Shown here: positions 25,981 through 33,844 of the stretch, piece by piece
How the letters are laid out: the number at the start of each line of letters is the position of its first letter
Numbering within the stretch: the first letter of the stretch is position 1
Program-made: the position numbers and the translations under genes
The notes under the pieces: generated by a model
Told to the model about the DNA's origin: nothing
The model's database searches: none
What the model saw: only the letters and a program-made list of their open reading frames with translations
From: DASQZK01 sp963809925
Lineage (GTDB): Bacteria > Bacteroidota > Bacteroidia > Bacteroidales > GCA-2748055
Assembly: GCA_963809925.1 (NCBI GenBank)
Contig: CAWELH010000008.1
Span: 558,001-622,000 of the forward strand
Direction: 5' to 3'
Length of the DNA: 64,000 bases

Positions 25981-27795
25981 TCAACCCACGACTACACCGG
26001 CTTCCGCGTATTTAAATCTCGTACTGATGACCTTCCGGGCAAGGATCAGAGCGATGGTCATGGTTCCGATCCTCCCGATGAACATGGAAAGTGTGATGAT
26101 CAGCTTGCCAGCCATGGAGAGATCTGGCGTAATGCCCATACTTAGTCCAACCGTCGACACTGCAGAGACCTCTTCGAACAGGAGGGACAACAAATCTTTA
26201 TCGGGTTCGGTGATGGTTAGCAGAAAGGTAGAAAAGAAGATCGTCCCGAACGAGAATAGTATTATGGAATAGGCCCTGTCGATGATACTATATGGAACGG
26301 TACGTTTAAAGAAAACCACGTGTTCCTCACCCCTGATGGTTGCCAGCGCGGACTTCACAATCAGTGCAAAGGTTGTGGTTTTTATTCCCCCACCGGTCGA
26401 TCCCGGGGAAGCGCCAATGTACATGAGAAACATCATGAAAAGAAGGACAGGGATGGTCAGTCTTCTGATATCCACGGTATTGAATCCTGCCGTACGTGTT
26501 GTAACTGACTGAAAAAACGCCGTTGCAAGTTTCTGCCAGAAGTGGTATCCATCAATGCTCCTGTTCCATTCCAGCGGTAGATAGACAAGCATTCCGGCTA
26601 TAATAAGAATCAGGGAAGTAACTATAGCAATCCGCGTTCCCACATTCATATGAGTCCAACTCTTGCCTTCCACTTTTTTCTCCCTGGCGTACCTGCCTAC
26701 GTTATTCAGGTTCATAAAACCAATCCCACCAAAGATGACAAGAAGGGCAACAACCATTTGATAAGAGAAGGCCCCTCTGATAATATCCTGAGAAAGATTC
26801 TCCGTGAAAAGGGAAAATCCTGCGTTATTAAAGGCCGAAACTGAATGGAATACAGCGTAAAACAACCTCTCCCGATAACTCAGGTAATGACCAGGATCCC
26901 AGGTTGCGAATAAAAGTACGGTCCCTGCAATTTCAAATATTATACTGAATATAAATATCTCTCTGAGCAATACCCTGGTGTCTGAAATGGATTCGGTACT
27001 CAAAAAATCTTTGATCAGTGACTTATAGCGTATGCTTGAAGATGTCCTATAAAATGTGGCAAACAATGTAGCAAAAGAAAGTATATTCAGTCCACCCATC
27101 TGGATCAGGAGGAGGAGGATGATCTTGCCTTTAAGGGTAAAAAATGTTGCCGTGTCCACGACTATCAGACCGGTAACACAGCTGGCACTGGCAGAAGTGA
27201 AAAGTGCATCAACGAATGGCATCCTTTTGCCCACAGTCATTTCAGGAAGACTCAACAGGAAGGTTCCTGAAGTGATCAGAATAAGAAATGAAAGGGCAAG
27301 CAGGGTCTGTGGTGATAACTTTAGTCCGGTGAGTGCCTGGCTGGCCTGTCCCAGTTCGATCCCGACAATCACAAACAGGTAGAGCTGAACGAACAGGGTG
27401 GATAATACGGTGAAATCACCGAGACGGAAAAGGTTAAAGAGGTTTTCAATGATATCAGTGTGGAAAAAAAACAGCCCAAAACCTTCGATCATAAGAAAAA
27501 ACATGATGATACCTTCAAACCAGTTTTCCCGTAGAAAATTCAACGGTTTAAAATCATAAAACAGTCGGATTAGATATTTGAAGAAATAAAAGATGAAGCT
27601 GATATGCATAATGACCCGGTATATCCTGAGTACATGCTGGGTCTTCAAATAGCCATGGTAATATATGATCGCTACAATGGCCGCCAGTGAAATCAGAAGG
27701 CTAAGTACCCGAAGAATATATAGAACGGTAGCTTTGCTGCTGAATAATCTAAGATTTATAAATTCTCTGACCTTCCAAACAAATTTGTCTGGCAT
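25981..27795 (-). CDS. Potassium uptake channel subunit, TrkH/KtrB family
   Basis: A 604-residue integral membrane protein. About 150 N-terminal residues add extra helices before the TrkH/KtrB core of four membrane-pore-membrane units; 'SASASCVTGL', 'HSVSAFNNAGF', 'QSVTTRTAGFNT' and 'EEVSAVSTVGLS' are the four selectivity-filter loops with the conserved glycines. It admits K+ (with Na+ in Ktr systems) through the inner membrane and needs the RCK-type regulator encoded just upstream (9-base gap). The N-terminal extension is common in Bacteroidota. Confidence 0.93.
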   Translation of the reverse strand: MPDKFVWKVREFINLRLFSSKATVLYILRVLSLLISLAAIVAIIYYHGYLKTQHVLRIYRVIMHISFIFYFFKYLIRLFYDFKPLNFLRENWFEGIIMFFLMIEGFGLFFFHTDIIENLFNLFRLGDFTVLSTLFVQLYLFVIVGIELGQASQALTGLKLSPQTLLALSFLILITSGTFLLSLPEMTVGKRMPFVDALFTSASASCVTGLIVVDTATFFTLKGKIILLLLIQMGGLNILSFATLFATFYRTSSSIRYKSLIKDFLSTESISDTRVLLREIFIFSIIFEIAGTVLLFATWDPGHYLSYRERLFYAVFHSVSAFNNAGFSLFTENLSQDIIRGAFSYQMVVALLVIFGGIGFMNLNNVGRYAREKKVEGKSWTHMNVGTRIAIVTSLILIIAGMLVYLPLEWNRSIDGYHFWQKLATAFFQSVTTRTAGFNTVDIRRLTIPVLLFMMFLMYIGASPGSTGGGIKTTTFALIVKSALATIRGEEHVVFFKRTVPYSIIDRAYSIILFSFGTIFFSTFLLTITEPDKDLLSLLFEEVSAVSTVGLSMGITPDLSMAGKLIITLSMFIGRIGTMTIALILARKVISTRFKYAEAGVVVG

Positions 27796-27804
27796 ATGAT
27801 TTTC

Positions 27805-28500
27805 TTACTGGTTAATCTCAATAAACCGCTGAATGTCCTTATCCTTGCCGAAAAGGATCAGAAAATCGTCTCCATAGACCACCGTAGATGAAATAGGTAC
27901 ACCGGTGATATGATGTTCCTCGAGGGTTGTTTCGTCCTTCTTCACTTTCTGGGCTCTTTTGATGGTAATCAGACTTAGATTGTATTTGTCCCTCGGATTA
28001 ATTTCCTCTACAGTTCTGCCAGCTATGTGAGGAGGGGTTTTGATCTCGGCCACCCTATATTCATCGGGTAACTGAAGATACGATATTAGGCTCGGATTGG
28101 TCAGTCGTTCGGCCACAATGACGCCAACTTCATCTTCGGGGGAAAGGATCTCCCTGACACCCATTTTTTCAAGTATAATCCGGCTGTTCTTTCCCTGCGC
28201 ACGGGCAATGATCCTTTTTACTTCAAGTTCCATCAATACAACGGTGCACATAAGCAACTGCTCAAACTCCTGGCCGATGGTTACCAAAACTGCATCGAAA
28301 TCATTGATCTCATGGGATAACAGCGCTTTTTTGTCGCTGCCGTCCATTACTACAGCATAAGCAACACTATCGGAAATGTTATCCACTTCTTCCTGATCTA
28401 TATCAATAGCAAGTACTTCCGCACCTCTTTTGGCAAGGGCTTTTGCGATAGCACGACCGAACTGGCCCAGCCCGATTACGGCGAATTTTCCTGCTTGCAT
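27805..28500 (-). CDS. Potassium uptake regulatory subunit, TrkA/KtrA family
   Basis: A 231-residue cytoplasmic RCK protein: Rossmann NAD/ATP-binding domain starting at 'FAVIGLGQFGRAIAK' and a C-terminal TrkA-C domain (about 145-228). It gates the adjacent KtrB-like channel. The frame is open up to 28623, but that extension is Arg/Phe-rich without a domain, and a promoter-like sequence (28530-28560) lies inside it. The ATG at 28500 gives the standard KtrA length. Confidence 0.92.
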   Translation of the reverse strand: MQAGKFAVIGLGQFGRAIAKALAKRGAEVLAIDIDQEEVDNISDSVAYAVVMDGSDKKALLSHEINDFDAVLVTIGQEFEQLLMCTVVLMELEVKRIIARAQGKNSRIILEKMGVREILSPEDEVGVIVAERLTNPSLISYLQLPDEYRVAEIKTPPHIAGRTVEEINPRDKYNLSLITIKRAQKVKKDETTLEEHHITGVPISSTVVYGDDFLILFGKDKDIQRFIEINQ

Positions 28501-28815
28501 GGCGGTACGTATTTTAAATGATCTAAAAACAAAGGTATGAAATACCCGATAATTTAGAAACCAGCACACCTTTCGGGGATAGATATACAACCGGGCTGTA
28601 TATAAGTTTGATCTATCTGTCATTTAAAGAATTTAAAACTGTCTCATATACCTGATTTAACCAAACCGCATTGCTGTGTTTATGTAAGCCCAAACATACG
28701 GAGCGCATTGAAAAAGGGCGGAATTTTGATGCGCTGAGGCTTCAGGTTTCTACGCGGGGATTTGCCTTTTTTTTACTAATATTGTTTTCCCAAGTTGTAT
28801 AAAACTTTCGAGAAG
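28501..28815. other. Intergenic region between divergent ktrA and GH140-like genes
   Basis: These 315 bases hold the ktrA promoter at 28530-28560. On the plus strand a TTTGC at about 28762 could be a -33 box for the GH140-like gene, but no good -7 box follows. No gene or RNA was recognised. Confidence 0.45.
28530..28560 (-). promoter_or_regulatory. Putative promoter of the ktrA-ktrB operon
   Basis: On the minus strand TTTC (28557-28560), a 19-base spacer and TACCTTTG (28530-28537, perfect -7 box). Transcription would begin about 22 bases before the ATG at 28500. Confidence 0.55.
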
Positions 28816-30228
28816 ATGAAACGACTCCTTTCAACCCTGCTGCTTGCAACGGTCATATGTATCACTGTTTTACCTCAATACCTCAGGGTATCAGAAAATC
28901 ACCGCTTTCTGGTAAAGGATACCGGAGATCCCTTTTTCTGGCTCGCTGACACAGGCTGGGAGCTCTTCCACCGTCTCGACAGAAATGATATCGATCACTA
29001 TCTGATCAACAGAGCGGGTAAAGGTTTTACTGTTATTCAGGCGGTCATCCTTGGTGAGCTGAATGGCCTCACTGTTCCAAACCGGGAAGGAAACCTGCCC
29101 CTGATGGATAATAATCCGGATATGCCCAATGAGGCCTACTTTGATCTTGTCGATTATGCCATAAGAAAAGCAGCAGAGATTGGTATTTACCTTGCCATCC
29201 TTCCAACCTGGGGCTCGTATGCTGAAGACCGGCCACACCCGCTTTTCGAGAACCTTCATATATTCACAAAAGAGAATGCGTACCGCTATGGTCTATACCT
29301 TGGACGGAGGTACGCAAAGCTATGGAATATCGTATGGATACTTGGTGGTGACCGGCCAGCTGATACAGCTCCTGAAATTTGGGATGCCATGGCCAAAGGG
29401 CTGAAGGATGGCGATATGGGTAGCCACCTTATCAGCTATCACCCTATGGGTCAGCAGTCGAGTTCATTCTGGCTCCATGAGAAGTCCTGGCTTGATTTTA
29501 ATATGGTGCAAACAGGTCACCAGGCGCCGTCATACCCGGTCTATTCATGGATAAGCCATGATTACAACCTTATTCCAGCAAAGCCTGTTGTGGATGGCGA
29601 ACCGGCCTATGAGGATATCCCTGAATGGTTCAATGCCGGGAATCCGAGACATGGCGCATATGAGATAAGAAAACAGGCATATTGGGCAGTGTTTGCCGGC
29701 GCTTTCGGACATACCTATGGCAACAATAATATCTGGCAAATGTACCGCAGCGAATATCAACCCATCATTTTTGCCAGGATGCCATGGGATGAGGCGCTTG
29801 AACAGCCAGGCTCGGGACAGCTCGGCCATCTGCGCTTTCTCATGGAATCACGGCCTTTCCTTAGCCGGATTCCCGCCCAGGATCTGCTTTCAGACACGAA
29901 TGCTGACTGGTCATCAGACCGCATCGGTGTAACCAGGGATGGTACACCGGGGAAAAAAGATGCCACCTATATTATGCTCTATACACCGCTAATCAGAAAT
30001 TTTACGGTAAATACCAGCGTTATCAAAGGTAAGACGCTGAGAGTATGGTGGTATGACCCCCGTACCGGCTTTGCCATCCCAATGGGGATTGTTGATAATA
30101 ACGGCACTTTTGAATACTCTGCCTGGAACTACTTCATCCGTGCCCAACAGGGTGGTCCCGACTGGGTCGTGGTCATTGATGACACCTCTGAAAATTATCC
30201 TGCCCCGGGAAGAATCTTACAGGAATAA
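28816..30228 (+). CDS. DUF4038 glycoside hydrolase, GH140-like
   Basis: A 470-residue secreted protein: short hydrophobic signal, then the DUF4038 TIM barrel (about 25-370), then a beta domain of the 'putative collagen-binding' type (about 380-465, 'LRVWWYDPRTG'). 'FFWLADTGWELFHRL' is the diagnostic start of the family. Asp179 in Gly-Gly-Asp-Arg and Glu262 in Asp-Gly-Glu-Pro-Ala-Tyr-Glu stand where the catalytic pair is expected. The characterised GH140 member releases apiose from rhamnogalacturonan II; whether this one does so is not shown. The ATG at 28816 starts the signal peptide; a TTG at 28795 is less likely. The glycerate kinase gene follows after 14 bases. Confidence 0.82.
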   Translation: MKRLLSTLLLATVICITVLPQYLRVSENHRFLVKDTGDPFFWLADTGWELFHRLDRNDIDHYLINRAGKGFTVIQAVILGELNGLTVPNREGNLPLMDNNPDMPNEAYFDLVDYAIRKAAEIGIYLAILPTWGSYAEDRPHPLFENLHIFTKENAYRYGLYLGRRYAKLWNIVWILGGDRPADTAPEIWDAMAKGLKDGDMGSHLISYHPMGQQSSSFWLHEKSWLDFNMVQTGHQAPSYPVYSWISHDYNLIPAKPVVDGEPAYEDIPEWFNAGNPRHGAYEIRKQAYWAVFAGAFGHTYGNNNIWQMYRSEYQPIIFARMPWDEALEQPGSGQLGHLRFLMESRPFLSRIPAQDLLSDTNADWSSDRIGVTRDGTPGKKDATYIMLYTPLIRNFTVNTSVIKGKTLRVWWYDPRTGFAIPMGIVDNNGTFEYSAWNYFIRAQQGGPDWVVVIDDTSENYPAPGRILQE

Positions 30229-30242
30229 AAAAGAAGGAAAGT

Positions 30243-31370
30243 ATGAATATCCTCATCGCCCCAAATGCGTACAAAGACAGTCTCGATGCTGTGACTGCGG
30301 CCAGATGTATCGGCGAAGGACTAAAAAAAGCTCTTCCTGATGCTAAACTGATACTGCATCCGGTGGCAGACGGTGGCGACAGTACACTGGAGGCTGTCAG
30401 AAACTGCATTGATATTCAGCTGATAAACACAGAGAGCCGGGATCCTTTAAACAGAACGATATCAGCATGCTACGGCCTGTTCGATGATGGGGCTGCCCTG
30501 ATTGAAATGGCCGGTACTTCAGGCATCCATCTACTCACACAAGAAGAGAGACGTGCAGGAATCACAGACTCCTTCGGCACCGGAATCCTGATCCGTGACG
30601 CCATTGACAGAGGCTGCCGGAAAATATTCCTTGGCGTTGGCGGTACCGCCACAGTAGACGCCGGTACAGGTATTCTCCGTGCCCTCGGATTCCGCTTTAC
30701 AGATCAAAACGGTAATGATACTCCCCCCGGCGGATTCAACCTGGGTAACATAGCGAATATCCATGTCCCGGCTGATATCGATCACCTCAAAAAAACGGAA
30801 ATCATCATTCTGAGTGACGTCACCAATCCGCTTCTTGGTCCCGAAGGTGCATCATATGTATTTGCCCCTCAAAAAGGAGCCTCCCCGCAAGAAGTAAATG
30901 AACTTGAGCAAGCCATGGCGATGTTCGCAACTGTGGTAATGAAAAAAACCGGCATGGATATTTCATCTTTGCCCTACGGCGGGGCTGCCGGAGGAACACC
31001 GGCAGGGCTGATGGCCTTTCTCACAGTTTTCTGCCAACATGGCGCCGAAACCATTCTCAGCATCACAAATTTCAGCGAACACCTTGAATGGGCCGACATT
31101 GTCATCACCGGCGAAGGGAAACTCGACAGCCAAACCGCAAACGGCAAGGCACCCATGTTGGTGGCACAATTGGCAAGGTCAAAGGATAAAAAAGTAATAT
31201 TCCTCGGCGGACAGGTTCCTCCAACGTTGGAAGACCAGTCAGCCAATTTGTTCGATGCCGTCTTTTCCATCTCCCCGGGTATCATAACGCTGGGTGATGC
31301 GCTGGCCAATACGGATGAGTGGCTGGAGAGGACGGCATGGAATATTGGGAGAGTTCTTGGGATGGGGTGA
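30243..31370 (+). CDS. Glycerate kinase (GlxK/GarK family)
   Basis: A 375-residue type I glycerate kinase, converting D-glycerate and ATP to 2-phosphoglycerate (3-phosphoglycerate in some members). 'MNILIAPNAYKDSLDAVTAA', 'PVADGGDST', 'VGGTATVDAGTGIL', 'LPYGGAAGGTPAGL' and 'ITGEGKLDSQ' are the family blocks in order, and the length is standard. It follows the GH140-like gene by 14 bases, so glycerate may arise from the sugar that enzyme releases. Which sugar is open. Confidence 0.93.
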   Translation: MNILIAPNAYKDSLDAVTAARCIGEGLKKALPDAKLILHPVADGGDSTLEAVRNCIDIQLINTESRDPLNRTISACYGLFDDGAALIEMAGTSGIHLLTQEERRAGITDSFGTGILIRDAIDRGCRKIFLGVGGTATVDAGTGILRALGFRFTDQNGNDTPPGGFNLGNIANIHVPADIDHLKKTEIIILSDVTNPLLGPEGASYVFAPQKGASPQEVNELEQAMAMFATVVMKKTGMDISSLPYGGAAGGTPAGLMAFLTVFCQHGAETILSITNFSEHLEWADIVITGEGKLDSQTANGKAPMLVAQLARSKDKKVIFLGGQVPPTLEDQSANLFDAVFSISPGIITLGDALANTDEWLERTAWNIGRVLGMG

Positions 31371-31371
31371 T

Positions 31372-31419
31372 TCACCAATTCACCAAATCACCAATTCACC
31401 AAATCACCAAATCACCAAA
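31372..31419. repeat. Six tandem copies of an 8-bp unit
   Basis: The unit TCACCAA followed by A or T is repeated six times without a gap, starting right behind the glycerate kinase stop. The flanks (GGGGTGA before, GAGGTGATG after) are complementary to the unit, so the transcript can fold back on itself. It may act as a weak terminator or be a slippage-prone spacer. Confidence 0.8.
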
Positions 31420-31482
31420 TAATAAGTGATGAGGTGATGCATCCAATTTATTCCAATATTGATCTGACTTACCCAATGTATT

Positions 31483-32484
31483 ATGACAAAAAAGGATATG
31501 TTCAATGCCTTGCTTTCGGGCAACAAACCTGTCGGCCGTGTGCTGTTCAGACCTATTCTCATGCAATTCGGCGCGCAGCTGGCAGGAAGTAATTACGGCG
31601 GATTTGCTTCGGACTACCGTATCCTTGTAAAGGCAAACCTGATGGCTCTCGAAAAGTTTGATATCGATATGGCAGGTCTGATATCGGATCCATACCGGGA
31701 GACATCTGCATTCGGAGCACCGCTGCGATTTATCCCGGATGGAGTACCTGTATGTGAACGAATCATTGTCAGATCCATCGATGATGCCCGTTCCCTGAAA
31801 AATCCCGATGTTCATGCATCGGAACGGACATCCGACAGGCTGAAAGCAGCCTCTCAACTCTCCAAAGAGCTAAAGGGTGAAATTCCCATTATCGGCTGGG
31901 TGGAAGGCCCACTGGCTGAAGCCTGCGACCTGGCAGGAGTTGGTGAAATGCTGATGTATCTTATGACTGATCCCGGATTTTGTGAATTGTTAATGGACAA
32001 ATGCCTTGTAACGGCAAAATCTTTTGCCCAGGCACAGATCGAAGCCGGCTGTGATATCATAGGCATCGGCGATGCCATCTGTTCACAAATAGACCCTCAA
32101 ACCTATGAGACTTTTGTAATGGAGAGACACCGGGAACTGATCTCATTTATTCATGATCAGGGTGCGAAAGTGAAGCTCCATATTTGTGGAAACATTACTC
32201 ATCTCCTTCCTTACCTGAGCAAGGTCGGAGCCGATATCCTGGATCTCGATTGGCAGGTCGACATCACCGGGGCCAGGAGGATTATGGGCAATAACACGAT
32301 CCTCTGCGGAAATATCAATCCTGTAACCATTCAGGATGAGTCGCCGGAAAATTTATATTCCATCGCAAGAAACCTCGTTATGAAATATTCCGGTGAACGC
32401 TTCATCCTTTCGGGAGGATGCGAGATCACGGTCAATACTTCTCATTCAAATCTTTCGGAACTTAGAAAAGCTTCCTATATTTAG
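31483..32484 (+). CDS. Uroporphyrinogen-decarboxylase-family protein, MtaA/CmuA-like (first of two)
   Basis: A 333-residue URO-D-fold protein. It keeps the zinc ligands of the corrinoid-dependent methyltransferase branch, His-x-Cys in 'LHICGN' and a late Cys in 'SGGCEI', and lacks the Arg-rich N-terminal motif of true heme-pathway HemE. MtaA/CmuA enzymes move methyl groups between corrinoid proteins and thiols such as coenzyme M. No corrinoid protein or MttB-like partner is in the window, so the methyl acceptor is unknown. It sits between glycosidase and glycerate kinase genes and a second URO-D gene 15 bases on. Confidence 0.83.
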   Translation: MTKKDMFNALLSGNKPVGRVLFRPILMQFGAQLAGSNYGGFASDYRILVKANLMALEKFDIDMAGLISDPYRETSAFGAPLRFIPDGVPVCERIIVRSIDDARSLKNPDVHASERTSDRLKAASQLSKELKGEIPIIGWVEGPLAEACDLAGVGEMLMYLMTDPGFCELLMDKCLVTAKSFAQAQIEAGCDIIGIGDAICSQIDPQTYETFVMERHRELISFIHDQGAKVKLHICGNITHLLPYLSKVGADILDLDWQVDITGARRIMGNNTILCGNINPVTIQDESPENLYSIARNLVMKYSGERFILSGGCEITVNTSHSNLSELRKASYI

Positions 32485-32499
32485 AATCCAAAATATATC

Positions 32500-33759
32500 A
32501 TGATGATAAGCCCACGAAAAAGATTACTTGATGCCCTTGGACATAAAAAGTCTGGTGGAATTCCTGTTGACATAGGTGGTACGGCCGTTACCGGCGTTCA
32601 CATACTCGTTGTTGAACAGCTGAGAACTCATTTTGGCCTCGAACATAAGCCTGTGAAACTGACAGAACCTTACCAGATGCTGGGTGAAATTGATGACGAC
32701 CTGCTCGATGTACTTGGTGTGGATGTCACCGGCATCACACCTGAAAATAATATGTTCGGCTTCAGAAATTCAGGGTGGAAGGAGTTCCGGACACCATGGC
32801 AACAGGAAATACTGGTTCCGGCAAATTTCAACATAGTAAAAGACAAAGACGGCGGACTGCTGATGAGTCCCGAGGGCAACACCAGCCTTCCACCTTCGGC
32901 AAAAATGCCGGTCGACAGCTACTTCTTCGACGCTCTAATCCGTCAGCATCCTATCGATGATGCTAAGCTCGACCCTGCCGATAACCTTGAAGAATTCAAC
33001 TACCTCACTGATGCCGACCTCACATACTGGAAGTCGCGTGCTGAAGAGGCCAGGAATTCTGAAAGAGGAATCATTGCTACCTTCGGCGGTACTGCACTTG
33101 GTGATATCGCCCTCGTCCCTGCAATGCAACTGCCTGATCCGAAAGGTATCCGGGACATTTCGGAATGGTATATGTCGACGATTGCGCGTCCTGAATATGT
33201 CCATGCCATATTTGACAAGCAGACTTCCATAGCACTGGCCAACTACGAGAAATATGCACCAATCATGGGCGATACCATAGATGCCGTATTTATCTGCGGT
33301 ACCGATTTCGGTACTCAGAATTCGCAGTTCTGTTCGCCTGAAGTGTTTAACGAACTCTATGCCCCTTACTATAAAAGGGTGAATGACTGGATCCATCAGA
33401 ACACCGGATGGAAAACCTTTAAACATTCATGCGGTGCCGTTGAACCCTTCATGCAGCTGTTCATCGATGCTGGTTTTGATATTATCAACCCGGTACAGAT
33501 CAATGCCGCCGGAATGGACCCTGCCCATCTCAAGAAAACGTATGGTGAGCATATCGTTTTTTGGGGGGGTGGTGTGGATACCCAATATGTTCTGCCATTC
33601 GGGACTCCGGAAGAGGTAAAAGCTCAGGTACGGGATACCTGCAGGATATTTTCTGAAGGTGGCGGATTCGTTTTCAACACCGTACACAATATTCAGGCGA
33701 ATGTGCCGGTCGAAAATGTACTCGCAATGTTCGAAGCGGTGGGGGAATTCAGGAGTTGA
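32500..33759 (+). CDS. Uroporphyrinogen-decarboxylase-family protein (second, divergent copy)
   Basis: A 419-residue URO-D-fold protein, longer than the first and only distantly similar to it. It has a His-Ser-Cys-Gly ('FKHSCGAV') in the zinc-ligand position and ends with 'GGGFVFNTVHNIQANVP', typical of the sugar-cluster-associated URO-D group of Bacteroidota, Lentisphaerae and Planctomycetes. No activity is established for that group. The two URO-D genes are separated by 15 bases and surely cotranscribed. Start ATG at 32500 or 32503. Confidence 0.83.
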   Translation: MMISPRKRLLDALGHKKSGGIPVDIGGTAVTGVHILVVEQLRTHFGLEHKPVKLTEPYQMLGEIDDDLLDVLGVDVTGITPENNMFGFRNSGWKEFRTPWQQEILVPANFNIVKDKDGGLLMSPEGNTSLPPSAKMPVDSYFFDALIRQHPIDDAKLDPADNLEEFNYLTDADLTYWKSRAEEARNSERGIIATFGGTALGDIALVPAMQLPDPKGIRDISEWYMSTIARPEYVHAIFDKQTSIALANYEKYAPIMGDTIDAVFICGTDFGTQNSQFCSPEVFNELYAPYYKRVNDWIHQNTGWKTFKHSCGAVEPFMQLFIDAGFDIINPVQINAAGMDPAHLKKTYGEHIVFWGGGVDTQYVLPFGTPEEVKAQVRDTCRIFSEGGGFVFNTVHNIQANVPVENVLAMFEAVGEFRS

Positions 33760-33771
33760 CGCTGTCTGAAA

Positions 33772-33801
33772 CAGTTTGTCCAATGCAAGAGGACGAAACT
33801 G
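33772..33801 (+). terminator. Hairpin between the second URO-D gene and the glycosidase lipoprotein gene
   Basis: CAGTTTGTCC (33772-33781), a 9-base loop and GGACGAAACTG (33791-33801) pair over 10 bases with one bulge. There is no T-tract behind it, so it may be a partial terminator or processing site rather than a full stop. Confidence 0.35.
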
Positions 33802-33844
33802 AGTACACAATTATAATAGTACATCAACATAACAGAAGAATCTA

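Noticed and set aside
28501..28623. Upstream extension of the KtrA-like frame
   Set aside because: It contains a good promoter sequence and no family sequence; the ATG at 28500 gives the standard length.
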